Source of the DNA: Bryobacterales bacterium
Lineage (GTDB): Bacteria > Acidobacteriota > Terriglobia > Bryobacterales > Bryobacteraceae
Assembly: GCA_003164075.1 (NCBI GenBank)
Contig: PLRZ01000682.1
Coordinates: 5,331-14,616, forward strand
DNA length: 9,286 bases
Reading direction: 5' to 3'
Both the position numbers and the translations under genes were made by a program. The notes beneath the pieces were generated by a model. It worked only from the letters and a program-made list of their open reading frames with translations. It ran no database searches and was not told the DNA's origin. Numbering within the stretch: the stretch's first letter is position 1; every line of letters begins with the position of its first letter. Below, piece after piece: positions 1 to 7,800 of this stretch.

Positions 1-9
1 TCCTATTCG

Positions 10-100
10 AGCAGCGGGCCTAACTCAGCGCGGGCGGGCAGGTACCGCCTGCCCCACCTGCGGGCTCCCTGCTAAATCCCACGACATCAGGAGTTCTGAA
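10..100 (-). repeat. Compound-hairpin intergenic repeat, copy A (inverted)
   Basis: On the minus strand this copy starts with an end motif (bases 100 to 79) whose 18-base core gaactcctgatgtcgtgg is identical to bases 482-499 of copy B. Nested inverted repeats follow. The outer stem pairs agcagcgggcc (10-20) with ggctccctgct (63-73), 9 of 11 paired. The inner GC-rich stem pairs ggcgggcagg (33-42) with cctgccccacc (48-58), with one bulged base, around a short loop. The copy begins two bases past the stop of the small membrane protein gene. The layout resembles REP/BIME-type or MITE-like intergenic repeats. No coding capacity is seen. A role as a transcript 3' end is possible, but there is no T tract. 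Confidence 0.6.
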
Positions 101-101
101 G

Positions 102-314
102 CTACGCTTTTTTCCCTGTTACCAGCAGTAAGATGCCTCCTACCAGCGCGACCGCGCCTGCAATGGGAGGAATCGGAAAATCATGGGTCTTGTCGCGAGT
201 CGCGTGGATCGGCCCAATGTCGACGACCTTTTCCCTGGTCGTGTACGTAAACCCTCCCCATGCAAGGCCGGCCAGGCCAAGCACAATCAGGATGATCCCC
301 AACGTTTTATTCAT
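102..314 (-). CDS. Small two-helix inner-membrane protein of unknown function
   Basis: A 70-residue protein ending in TAG. Two hydrophobic segments (about residues 5-22 and 50-67) are separated by a polar stretch containing TREKVVDIGPIHATRDKTH, and the C-terminus is GKKA. This pattern predicts a hairpin in the inner membrane with a short polar loop. Small proteins with a similar REKVVDIGPI...PPIAGA pattern occur as hypotheticals in diverse bacteria, but I do not assign a family name. The start is supported by a GAGGA Shine-Dalgarno sequence five bases before the ATG. It lies downstream of cydB on the same strand, but a 310-base gap containing a repeat argues against a shared operon. Inverted repeat copies A and B flank it. 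It does not resemble the short single-helix CydX subunit. Function unknown. Confidence 0.8.
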   Translation of the reverse strand: MNKTLGIILIVLGLAGLAWGGFTYTTREKVVDIGPIHATRDKTHDFPIPPIAGAVALVGGILLLVTGKKA

Positions 315-481
315 TGCAATCCTCGATAGTCAATGTGATTTCGGCTTGTCGCCCTTGCGCAAGTTGCCCAAGTGGCAACCGGTCTGGCTGGTAACACGCC
401 CAGCCAACCTGCACCGTGCATGCATGTCTAGGGCCGCGGCCGAGAACGAGTGGAGCGGCGGCCCGAAACATACGAGCCTCC

Positions 482-570
482 GAACTCCTGATGTCGTGGA
501 ATTTGGGATGAGCCCCCAGGTGGGCAGGCCAGCACCGCCTGCCCCACCAAGCAAGGAATGGCTCAGCCCA
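482..570 (+). repeat. Compound-hairpin intergenic repeat, copy B
   Basis: Bases 482-499 are the end motif gaactcctgatgtcgtgg, an exact reverse complement of bases 79-96. An outer stem pairs tgggatgagcc (504-514) with ggctcagccca (560-570), 10 of 11 paired. An inner stem pairs ggtgggcagg (519-528) with cctgccccacc (538-548), with one bulged base. The right end aaggaatggctcagccca (553-570) recurs inverted at 9265-9282 without mismatch. It lies in the 310-base gap (315-624) between cydB and the small membrane protein gene. I see no gene in that gap; the only other structures are short palindromes at 354-363 and 432-441. On the cydB strand the hairpin would follow the cydB stop by about 55 bases and could act as an RNA 3'-end structure. 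Confidence 0.65.
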
Positions 571-624
571 TTTTCCCGGACCACCCGAAATTGCGGCGCG
601 GTGTTGTAGGCCCTCGGTACGTCT

Positions 625-1659
625 TCAAACCGATCCCTTGCCCACTTTCCCCGCGAAGCTCCGATAGGTATACACAAAGTAACTCGCCGTCAGCACCATT
701 CCCGGAATGAACCAGAACAGCCCCACCCGCAGACCGTACGTCCCCGCCGCGGAGTTAGCCACCGTCAACGAGAATGACGGATCGCCGTTCGACGGCAACA
801 CATAAGGGTACAGCCCGAATGCCGCGCTGCTCAGCATGGCGATCAGGAACAGGCAGGAACAGAGAAACGCATCCAGCCCTTCGCGATACCCGTCGAGCAT
901 CCGTATCCCGACGAGGCCCACCAGCGCCACCAGCGGGAAGACGTATCCCCAGGGCCGTTCCGCGAAGCTCGTTTTCAAATGCGGCTGCACCTGGAAACTC
1001 GCCAGCGTGATCGCCGCGATCGCCGCCCCCAGGCCCCACCACACCCGTTTCGCCGCCAGCCGCGCGCGCTGCTGCACGCCGCCTTCGGTCTTCAACGCTA
1101 CCCACAGCGCCCCATGCACCGTCAGCGCCAGCAGCGCCGCCGCCGCGATCAGTAGTGTGTACCAATCCAGAATGCCGGTCTCTTTGCCGGCCGAGAAGTC
1201 CGTCCACAACGGCAGGAAGAACTCGCCCGAACGATCCAGCGGCACGCCCCGCACCACGTTGCCCAACGCCGCGCCGAAGAAAACAGCCAACAGGCCGCTG
1301 GCGGAGGCGAACACCACGTCCCATAGCGGCTGCCACACCAGGCTCCGGATATGATTGCGGAATTCGATGGCGATCCCGCGCAAAATCAGCAGCCACAGCA
1401 CCATCATCAGCGGCAGGTAGAAGCCGCTGAAACTCGACGAATAGAGCGACGGGAAGGCGAAATACAGCGTCCCGCCACCGGCGATCAGCCACACCTCATT
1501 GCCATCCCACACCGGACTGATCGACGCCAGCACGGTGCGCCGCTCTGCCTCCGTGCGCGCCACAAAAAGATGAATAATCCCCGCGCCCAGGTCGAAGCCG
1601 TCCAGCACCACGTACAGGGCGATCATTACCGCGACCAGACTGAACCAGATGGTTTCCAT
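625..1659 (-). CDS. cydB: Cytochrome bd ubiquinol oxidase subunit II
   Basis: A 344-residue integral membrane protein with about eight hydrophobic segments. CydB is the second large subunit of cytochrome bd oxidase, which passes electrons from quinol to O2 without pumping protons. It pairs with the heme-carrying CydA in the inner membrane. Family motifs seen are LDGFDLGAG (19-27, with D20 and D23), PVWDGNEVWLIAGGG (49-63, with D52, E55 and W57) and LRGIAIEFR (93-101, with R94 and E99). The length is usual for the family. The ATG lies nine bases after the cydA stop. Its Shine-Dalgarno GAGG (1667-1670) overlaps the cydA TGA, seven bases before the start, so translation of the pair is probably coupled. 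No CydX-like ORF follows it, and the cydCD assembly transporter is not in this window. Confidence 0.96.
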   Translation of the reverse strand: METIWFSLVAVMIALYVVLDGFDLGAGIIHLFVARTEAERRTVLASISPVWDGNEVWLIAGGGTLYFAFPSLYSSSFSGFYLPLMMVLWLLILRGIAIEFRNHIRSLVWQPLWDVVFASASGLLAVFFGAALGNVVRGVPLDRSGEFFLPLWTDFSAGKETGILDWYTLLIAAAALLALTVHGALWVALKTEGGVQQRARLAAKRVWWGLGAAIAAITLASFQVQPHLKTSFAERPWGYVFPLVALVGLVGIRMLDGYREGLDAFLCSCLFLIAMLSSAAFGLYPYVLPSNGDPSFSLTVANSAAGTYGLRVGLFWFIPGMVLTASYFVYTYRSFAGKVGKGSV

Positions 1660-1666
1660 AATGGAG

Positions 1667-1671
1667 CCTCA
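1667..1671 (-). promoter_or_regulatory. cydB ribosome binding site overlapping the cydA stop codon
   Basis: On the minus strand the sequence reads TGAGG, so the cydA stop TGA (1669-1671) shares bases with the GAGG ribosome site (1667-1670), which sits seven bases before the cydB ATG. This arrangement favours coupled translation and balanced production of the two oxidase subunits. Confidence 0.7.
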
Positions 1672-2997
1672 AACCGCGGCGCCGTGCGCCGGGCCCTCGT
1701 CGATTTCGCGATACACCAGCAGCAGGCCCAGAATCGCCAGAATCGTGTAGATTCCCATGAAGCCGAGCAGTGTGAACAGCGCGTTGCCGGCCGACACGTG
1801 CGGCGACACGCCTGCCGGCGTCCGCATAATGCCATAGATCAGCCACGGCTGGCGGCCCATCTCGGCGGTGACCCATCCGGCGGTCGTGGCGATATACGGA
1901 AACGGCAGCATCAGCATCAACATCCAAAGCAGCGGGCGCTGCCCGTATAGCTTGCCGCGCCACAAACTGAAGACCGCCAGCGCCATCGCGCCCACAAACG
2001 CCGTTCCCAGCCCCACCATGATGTGATAGCTGTAATACAGCAGCGGGATGTTATCGGGCCAGCGGTCCTGCGGAAATGCGTTGAGACCTTTCACTTCGGC
2101 GCCCCAGCGTTGGTAAGTCAGGAAGCTCAGCGCCCGCGGCACGATAAGTGGATTGTCCAGCCGTCGCCGGTCCACGTCGGGCTGCCCCAGGATGGCCAGC
2201 GGCGCGCCGTTCTCGGTCTCGAACAGCCCCTCCATGGCGGCCAGTGTCGGCGGTTGCAGGTAGGCGATGTTCTTGCCCTGCCCATCGCCCGTGGGGAAGA
2301 TCATCAGCAGCGTGGAGATGGCGCCGGCGATCGTGCCCAGGCGGACGAACGTGCGCCCGAAGTCCTCATTCCGCCGCGTGAGCAGGTAGAATGCGCCGAT
2401 GGAGGCCATCACGAAGCTGGCCGTCACCACCGACCCGATCATGTTGTGCAGGTATTGCCAGAAGATCCACGGATTCAGCAGCAACTCCTGAAAGCTGCTC
2501 AGCAGAATCGCGCCGTTAGGATCCAACCGATATCCCGTGGGATGCTGCATCCAGGCGTTGGTGGCGATTATGAAGAAGCCCGAAAGCCACGAACCGGCGA
2601 AGACCAGGAAGGCCGCGAACCAGTGCGCCTTCGGTCCCAGCCGCTTCTCGCCGAAGAGGAACACGCCCAGGAAACTGGACTCCAGGAAGAAGGAGAACAC
2701 GCCTTCCATAGCGAGCGTCTGCCCGATCACTCCGCCCGCGGATTTCGAAAACCGCGCCCAGTTGGTGCCGAATTGAAACTCCATGGGGATGCCGGTTACT
2801 ACTCCCATGGCGAAATTGATGGCGAAAATTTTGGTCCAGAAACGGGCCGCGTGGTTGTAATGTTCGTTGCCGGTCCGTAGCGCCATGGTCTTCAGGACCA
2901 GGATCAACAGGGCCAGCCCCATGGTCAATTGCGGAAACAGGTAGTGAAACGTGATGGTGAACGCGAAGTGGAGCCGGTGAATCGTCAGAGCGTCCAT
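1669..2997 (-). CDS. cydA: Cytochrome bd ubiquinol oxidase subunit I
   Basis: A 442-residue, roughly nine-helix subunit that carries hemes b558, b595 and d and oxidises quinol on the periplasmic side. By comparison with E. coli CydA from memory, H18 matches H19 (high-spin heme ligand), E98 and E106 match E99 and E107, H184 and M327 match the b558 ligands H186 and M393, and E379 with GRQPW (381-385) matches the E445 region. The Q-loop has the motif QPPTLAAMEG. E256 matches the quinol-site E257, but T251 stands where E. coli has K252, and H325 stands where E. coli has R391. The protein is about 80 residues shorter than the E. coli one (short Q-loop class). The ATG is fixed by an in-frame TGA (3004-3006) six bases upstream. 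The nearest GGAGG (3012-3016) is 14 bases away, which is too far to be a good ribosome site. It is first in the cydAB operon. Confidence 0.96.
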   Translation of the reverse strand: MDALTIHRLHFAFTITFHYLFPQLTMGLALLILVLKTMALRTGNEHYNHAARFWTKIFAINFAMGVVTGIPMEFQFGTNWARFSKSAGGVIGQTLAMEGVFSFFLESSFLGVFLFGEKRLGPKAHWFAAFLVFAGSWLSGFFIIATNAWMQHPTGYRLDPNGAILLSSFQELLLNPWIFWQYLHNMIGSVVTASFVMASIGAFYLLTRRNEDFGRTFVRLGTIAGAISTLLMIFPTGDGQGKNIAYLQPPTLAAMEGLFETENGAPLAILGQPDVDRRRLDNPLIVPRALSFLTYQRWGAEVKGLNAFPQDRWPDNIPLLYYSYHIMVGLGTAFVGAMALAVFSLWRGKLYGQRPLLWMLMLMLPFPYIATTAGWVTAEMGRQPWLIYGIMRTPAGVSPHVSAGNALFTLLGFMGIYTILAILGLLLVYREIDEGPAHGAAV

Positions 2998-3195
2998 ATA
3001 GAGTCAGTATCCCTCCCATCTTCGCGCATTGCATCGATCCGCGGCGCCCCTTTAGGGAGCGTGCGGCCGCGGGTCCACTCGACCCTCTTCGCGAGCGGCA
3101 TCCGGAAGCGCCGGGATGGGAGCGTCGATGAAAGCGAATATGGACCCTGAACTGCGTTACAATGCCGTCATCTTAAATCTACGGAAGTCCCGCAC
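2998..3195. other. Divergent intergenic region between cydA and the NIPSNAP gene
   Basis: This 198-base spacer must hold promoters for both directions. On the minus strand, GATACT (3006-3011) lies eight bases before the cydA ATG and could be a weak -10 element giving a nearly leaderless cydA mRNA. It matches the consensus at four of six bases and has no clear -35. On the plus strand, TACAAT (3158-3163) is a better -10 for the NIPSNAP gene. An 8-base inverted repeat, ctcccatc (3013-3020) and gatgggag (3115-3122), is too short and too far apart to interpret. I do not recognise an FNR-, ArcA- or Rex-type operator, although such sites would be expected for an oxygen-regulated oxidase. Confidence 0.4.
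3158..3163 (+). promoter_or_regulatory. Candidate -10 element of the NIPSNAP gene
   Basis: TACAAT matches TATAAT at five of six bases. A transcript starting near 3170 would have a leader of about 26 bases that contains GGAAG (3183-3187), eight bases before the ATG. No convincing -35 hexamer lies 16-18 bases upstream. Confidence 0.4.
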
Positions 3196-3969
3196 ATGAA
3201 TAGACGATCGTTTGTAGGAGTGATAGGAGCCGCCGGAGCCGCGCAGGCCGGCTTCGGCCAAACCACACCCGCGAAGAAGACCCGGATCTTCGTGCAGCAG
3301 AACTATCTTCTCAAGATAGGCCCGCAGGGCGCGCGGCTTACGGATTACCTCAGTAAGACGTATCTTGGGGCGCTTGCCAAGGTTCATACCGGGCCGACGC
3401 TCGTGCTGGAGGCGACCCTGGCGACCCACCTGCCACAGGTGACGGTCTTCACCGGCTACCAATCCGTGGAAGAGATGTGGAGCGTTCGCGCGAAACTCGA
3501 TGGCGACCAGGCTCTTGAGGCGGCCACCGATGCATGGGAGGCCGAGACGCCGTTCGAGAACATTACCAGTTCCCTGCTTCGCGTTGGGGATTACTCGCCG
3601 GAACTGGCTCCACTCAACCCGCAACCCACCACTCCCCGGGTATTCGAAATGCGTATCTACCACGCCCCCACCTGGAAGAACATGCGAGGGTTGGAATGGC
3701 GGTTCCGGGAGGGTGAAGTCCGCATCCTCACTAAAGTGGGAGCGGCGCCGATCCTATTCGCGCCAACTGTCATTGGCGCGGACGTGCCGAACATGACCTG
3801 GATCACGGCCTTCGAAAACGAGGCGGCGCGCGACAAGGCGTGGGCGGCATTCAGCGCGGACCCGGAATGGCAGAAACTCTCCGCGGAGTCGCGGCAGCGC
3901 TATGGCGACAATCCGACAGTTCGCCAGATATTCCTGTTTCGTGCCGCGGCATACTCTCCTATCCGTTAG
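3196..3969 (+). CDS. Secreted NIPSNAP-family protein
   Basis: A 257-residue protein. The N-terminus MNRRSFVGVIGAAGAAQAG has the twin-arginine pattern RRSFV (3-7) followed by a short, weakly hydrophobic Ala/Gly segment. This is typical of a Tat signal peptide, with cleavage probably around residues 18-22. The C-terminal part (about 147-252) fits the NIPSNAP ferredoxin-like alpha/beta fold: it opens with RVFEMRIYHAPTW (148-160), continues through ITAFEN (203-208) and then an alpha-helical stretch with KAWAAFSADPEWQKL. Residues 28-132 look like a degenerate first copy of the same fold. NIPSNAP proteins are dimeric alpha/beta-barrel-like domains without one known reaction, so no substrate is assigned. 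A GGAAG ribosome site lies eight bases before the ATG. It is divergent from cydA and convergent with the cyclase gene. Tat export suggests a protein folded before export, or one with a cofactor. Confidence 0.85.
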   Translation: MNRRSFVGVIGAAGAAQAGFGQTTPAKKTRIFVQQNYLLKIGPQGARLTDYLSKTYLGALAKVHTGPTLVLEATLATHLPQVTVFTGYQSVEEMWSVRAKLDGDQALEAATDAWEAETPFENITSSLLRVGDYSPELAPLNPQPTTPRVFEMRIYHAPTWKNMRGLEWRFREGEVRILTKVGAAPILFAPTVIGADVPNMTWITAFENEAARDKAWAAFSADPEWQKLSAESRQRYGDNPTVRQIFLFRAAAYSPIR

Positions 3970-3984
3970 CCCAGTGGATTGGAC

Positions 3985-4000
3985 CATTGCCGCGGCAATG
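3985..4000. repeat. 16-base perfect palindrome between convergent genes
   Basis: cattgccgcggcaatg is fully self-complementary with no spacer. It lies 15 bases after the NIPSNAP stop and 36 bases from the cyclase stop, within the 67-base convergent gap. It could serve as a bidirectional transcript end or as a dimeric protein site. No T tract follows on either strand, so it is not called a classical terminator. Confidence 0.5.
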
Positions 4001-4036
4001 CCGGGGCGGCACGTCCGCGACGCCGAACCTCCGCTC

Positions 4037-4825
4037 TCACACCAACGCGATCGGCCGCACCGGCGATCCGGTAGCGCCCTCCAGCTTCAGCGGCAACGCC
4101 ACGAACGCGAACTCACTTACTCCCGCCTTGGCCAGTTCTTCCAGATTCAGGCATTCAACGATATGGATCCCATGCTCCACCAGCAGATGCACGTGGACGG
4201 GCATGGCCAGGTCCGGAACCTTTTCGAAGGCCACCGTGTCCGAGCCTGCGGCGAAAATGCCGCGCGAACTCAGCCATCGCGCGCCCGCCACACCGGGGCC
4301 GGGACCGTGTACCTGCGAGATGAACTTACCGGGATCGCGAAAGTAGCGCGCCCAACCGGTACGCAGCAGGACCACGTCGCCGGGCTTGATCGCGACTCCC
4401 GCGGCACTCACCGCCGCGTCAAGCTGCGCCGCGGTGATTTCGAAATCGTCGGGCAAGGGGTCCAGGCCGGCCGCCGTGGCGATATCCAGCAGCACGCCGC
4501 GCCGCAGAATCGGCGGAACCGTGTCGATGGAATGCCGCCGCAGGCCGCCCCCGTATGATTGCAAACCGGCCGCCTCGTCGCCGCCATACAGTTTGCCGCC
4601 GCAGGAAAAATGGCACAAAGCGTCGATGTGCGTCCCCACGTGGCTCCCCAGCGCGATGGCGTCCGACGCGGAGCTGTTGCCGATGGGGCCGAGATATTCG
4701 CCGTGTGACTTTACCAGGCTGAAAAGGAACGGCGGATGCGCCGGATGGTGCGGCATCCCGGTGAAATAAGGCTGGGCGAGGTCATAGACCCTGGCCGAAG
4801 TTAGTAAGTCGATTAGTGGGGTCAT
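4037..4825 (-). CDS. Cyclase-family metal-dependent hydrolase (kynurenine formamidase/isatin hydrolase-like)
   Basis: A 262-residue cytoplasmic protein with no signal peptide. The family signature HxGTHxDxxxH is intact at 62-72 (H62, H66, D68, H72); in this family these residues bind Zn or Mn. Other conserved stretches are LRTGWARYF (154-162), AGSDT (193-197), PVHVHLL (209-215) and E224 in a VECLNLEEL stretch. Related enzymes hydrolyse N-formylkynurenine, isatin or similar cyclic and linear amides. GWARYFRDP looks closer to the isatin hydrolase-like branch than to KynB, but the substrate is not determined. The ATG shares its A with the receptor stop codon (TGATG). No Shine-Dalgarno sequence is visible before it, so translation probably depends on ribosomes finishing the receptor gene. 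The first 12 residues precede the usual family start, VYDLAQP, without a known role. Confidence 0.9.
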   Translation of the reverse strand: MTPLIDLLTSARVYDLAQPYFTGMPHHPAHPPFLFSLVKSHGEYLGPIGNSSASDAIALGSHVGTHIDALCHFSCGGKLYGGDEAAGLQSYGGGLRRHSIDTVPPILRRGVLLDIATAAGLDPLPDDFEITAAQLDAAVSAAGVAIKPGDVVLLRTGWARYFRDPGKFISQVHGPGPGVAGARWLSSRGIFAAGSDTVAFEKVPDLAMPVHVHLLVEHGIHIVECLNLEELAKAGVSEFAFVALPLKLEGATGSPVRPIALV

Positions 4826-4827
4826 CA
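4823..4827 (-). promoter_or_regulatory. TGATG stop/start overlap between receptor and cyclase genes
   Basis: On the minus strand the receptor stop TGA (4825-4827) and the cyclase ATG (4823-4825) share one base. The 20 bases before the ATG contain no GGAG-like sequence. This is the usual geometry for termination-reinitiation coupling. Confidence 0.75.
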
Positions 4828-7800
4828 GAAATTCAAGTGCGCGCCGAATTCCATGACGCGCGGCGTATAGAACATAGAAGTAATGGCGCCGAAGCCGGGG
4901 CTGGTGGAGTTGATGTTCTGATCGCCGACATAGAAGGTTGCATGATTCGGGGCATTGAAGGCCTCCATCCGTAAGAGCAGGTTCTCGCGTTCGGTAATCT
5001 TGACGATTTTCGACAGGCTCATATCGATATTGAAGGTCCAGGGCCCGGAGAACTCGCGGCGCTGCAATTCGCCCAGGGCGCCGGGGGCGGGATTGGAGAA
5101 GATCTGGCCGGTGAAAGTGGGATCGCCGGGAGCGTTGACACCGCTGTTATCCGCAGGGTTGATGGCCGAAGGCGCGATCTCCACCGGTCCGTTGCCGGTC
5201 ATCTGGAAGTGCACGATTTGCTTCAGCGCCGCGCCGCCCACGGTGGTGTCCGCGCCGTTATAGTAAGAGCGGGCCGCGCGGTTGAGGGTGGCATACGACG
5301 AGAGGATCGAGAATGGCGCGCCCGATTGCCACACCATCACGCTGCCGAAGGTCCAACCGCCGATCACGCGGTTGAGCGGCTTGAAGCCCAGGCGATGGCC
5401 TTCGCCGAAAGGCAACTCGTAGTAGCCATCGGCCTTGATCATATGGTTGAGGTCGAAGTTGGCGCGGGACCGCTCCAGCTTGGGATTGTTGATGTCGAGG
5501 AATGCCTGGAAGCGCGTCTGCAGATCGCCATCGCCGTCGCTGAGAACCTTTGAGAACGTGTAATTGGCCTCGAAACTCAAGCCGGAATGCATGCGATGGC
5601 GCATGGCAAGCTGCATGGAGTTATAACTGGCGCTCGAGTAATTGGTCAGCATGTCGGCGCCCAGCGCGTAGCGGTTGGCGTAGACCGGCACGGCGTTGTT
5701 GGGGTTAAAGCCATTGGTCTGGTAGTAATTCGCCAGTTCGCCCGGCTGGCCGGTCTGAATGTAATAGACGACGTTGGGGTCGTTGAATTCGCCGCGTCCG
5801 GTGAACTTAGTCAGCACGGAGAGAGTCTGGCTACCCTGGACCAATGCGCTATAGGCCGGGTTAAAGCCTCTGCCCGCCGCCACGGATAAGAACCCATTGG
5901 ATTGCGCCTTCAGAAAATCGGTCAGGAAGCCGTTGCTCTGAATCTGCACCTGGTTGTAATCGAAGGCGCGATAGGCGCCCACCACGTGGTTACCCACATA
6001 GCGGCCTTCGAAAACGGTGTGCAGCCATTCGTGTTGGATTCCGATGGAATACTGCTGCACGTAAGGACGATGCAGGTTCGGGTCGATGCTGGTAAGCGTG
6101 TTGAAGGGATCGGTGGCGTAGCTCTGGGCGAGGGTGAGTGGGACCGAGTAAGGGGGAATGGGGATGGCCGGCAGGCCCGTGGAAAGACGGCTCGACAGGC
6201 CGGTGGTGCTGGCGATGCCTTGCAGGCCGGCGTTGCCTTCCAGCATATTCTCCGCGGCTACAATCTCCTGATCGTTGACATAGCTCAGCGCGTAGCCTCC
6301 GCGAATGGCGGTTTTGCCGTTGCCGGAGACATCCCAGGCAACCCCGATACTGGGCGCGAAGGCGTGCCAGTCGCGCTTGTACCACGGGCGGCCCACCCCA
6401 CCGCCGGCGAAATTCAAAGTCGCATTGGAGAGCAGCGTAGCAGCCGCGCCGCCGCTCATATCGGGCAGCAGTTCCAGGGAATTGGCTTCGTCGGCCACCC
6501 CGGGCATTTCGTAACGCAGGCCCAGCGTCAGAGTCAGGCGCGGCGCCACGCGCCAGTTGTCCTGAGCGTAGACGGCGTAGTCGTCGAGGATGAAGTTGCG
6601 CACGAAATCGGCGCCGGCGACGTATCCCGAGGTGCGGCTGGTCACGTTGAAGGTCTGGCTATATCCGTCCACGAAGCCGCCCAGCGTGGCCAGCAGAGCG
6701 TTGGCGTTAGTCAGGTCGTTGCTGGAAATGCCCGGCAGGTTGGCCGTACTCAGGGTATATTGCGCCTGGCCGGAACCCATGGCGAGGGAATAAGTGGGGA
6801 GTACGCCCGCGGCGTTGAAGGAGCGCACCCGCACATCCTGCATGTGGAAACCGAATTGTATGTTGTGATGGCCGTGCTGCCACGCGGCATCGTCAGCCAG
6901 GGTGTAAGTGTTGGTATCGCGGCCCTGCGGCTGGAATTCGTTGACCGGGTCGGAGAAAGCATACCCCGTAACCAGAGCCGATCCGAACGGCTGATTATTG
7001 AAGAAGTATCCGTACGATAAGTTGAAGCCGAAGCGCACTTCGTTGGTGAGCCGCGAGGTGGGCGTGGAGCGCCACGAGAGGGCCATGAAATTCGTATGGG
7101 TCGGATTGGTGGCTTTGGGGATGGTGGAAAAATCGTTTTCCAGGTCGGGCCGGTCGAGATTGTAGCGGTTCCAGAGATACGAGAAAGCCAGCGAGTGGCG
7201 CGTGTTGACGCTGTAATCGAGCTTGCCGGTGAGGTTGTCGCGGGTGCCGTTGTCGCGCATATTGAAGCGGTATCCGCCGGTATTGAGACCGTCGCCCACC
7301 AGGCTGTTGTTAATCAGGCCGGGGGCGGGAATCTGCGCCAGCAGGCCTTGAATCGTAGGGTCCATTGAAACCCCTTTCAGGGTCAGCAGGTTGGCGCTGT
7401 GCAGGAGGCCGTTGCTGTCCTTATAGCGGAAGATGCCTTGTGCCGCGTCAGCCGTAAGGACCACGCCGTTGGCCGGGGTTTGCTGGTGGGTGCGCAGGGC
7501 TTCGTAGTTGAAATAGAAAAAGAACTTGTCTTTCCGAATAGGTCCGCCAACCGACAGGCCGAACTGTTGTTGATTGAGGAAGGGCAGCGCGACGCCGGCC
7601 TGGTTACTGAACCAGTCGTTGGCCGAGAAAGCGTTGTTGCGGTTGTACCAGAGGGCATCGCCATGGAAACTGTTGCCCCCCGATGGCGTGGAAAAAGCCG
7701 TTTGCGTGGCCCCGCCCGCAGCCGCGGCGTTGACATTGGAACTGACCATGGTGACCTGGCGGACCTGGCCCATGAGCGGCATGTTAGGGCTGTAGTCCAA

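Noticed and set aside
363..379. Small hairpin gttgcc-caagt-ggcaac upstream of the small membrane protein gene
   Set aside because: Six pairs is within chance in GC-rich DNA. There is no T tract and no match to a known riboswitch or leader.
432..441. ggccgcggcc palindrome
   Set aside because: Ten-base GC palindromes are common by chance at this base composition, and nothing ties it to a function.
133..609. 158-residue plus-strand ORF over the small membrane protein gene
   Set aside because: It runs antisense through a gene with a good ribosome site and two hydrophobic helices, and then across the repeat copy. No protein family is recognisable.
315..624. Possible cydX-like small subunit gene after cydB
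   Set aside because: I looked for a 30-50 residue single-helix ORF on the minus strand and saw none. The region holds the repeat and no plausible start with a hydrophobic stretch.
2023..2880. 285-residue plus-strand ORF antisense to cydA
   Set aside because: CydA is supported by heme ligands and motifs along its whole length, while the antisense product has only Arg/Gln/Gly/Glu-rich filler.
3013..3122. Inverted repeat ctcccatc / gatgggag in the cydA-NIPSNAP spacer
   Set aside because: Only eight bases long with a 94-base separation, so it is easily due to chance.
5902..7020. 372-residue plus-strand ORF inside the receptor gene
   Set aside because: It is antisense to the receptor coding sequence, has low-complexity Gly/Val/Ala/His/Glu composition, and shows no recognisable domain. 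It is a frame shadow of GC-rich coding DNA.
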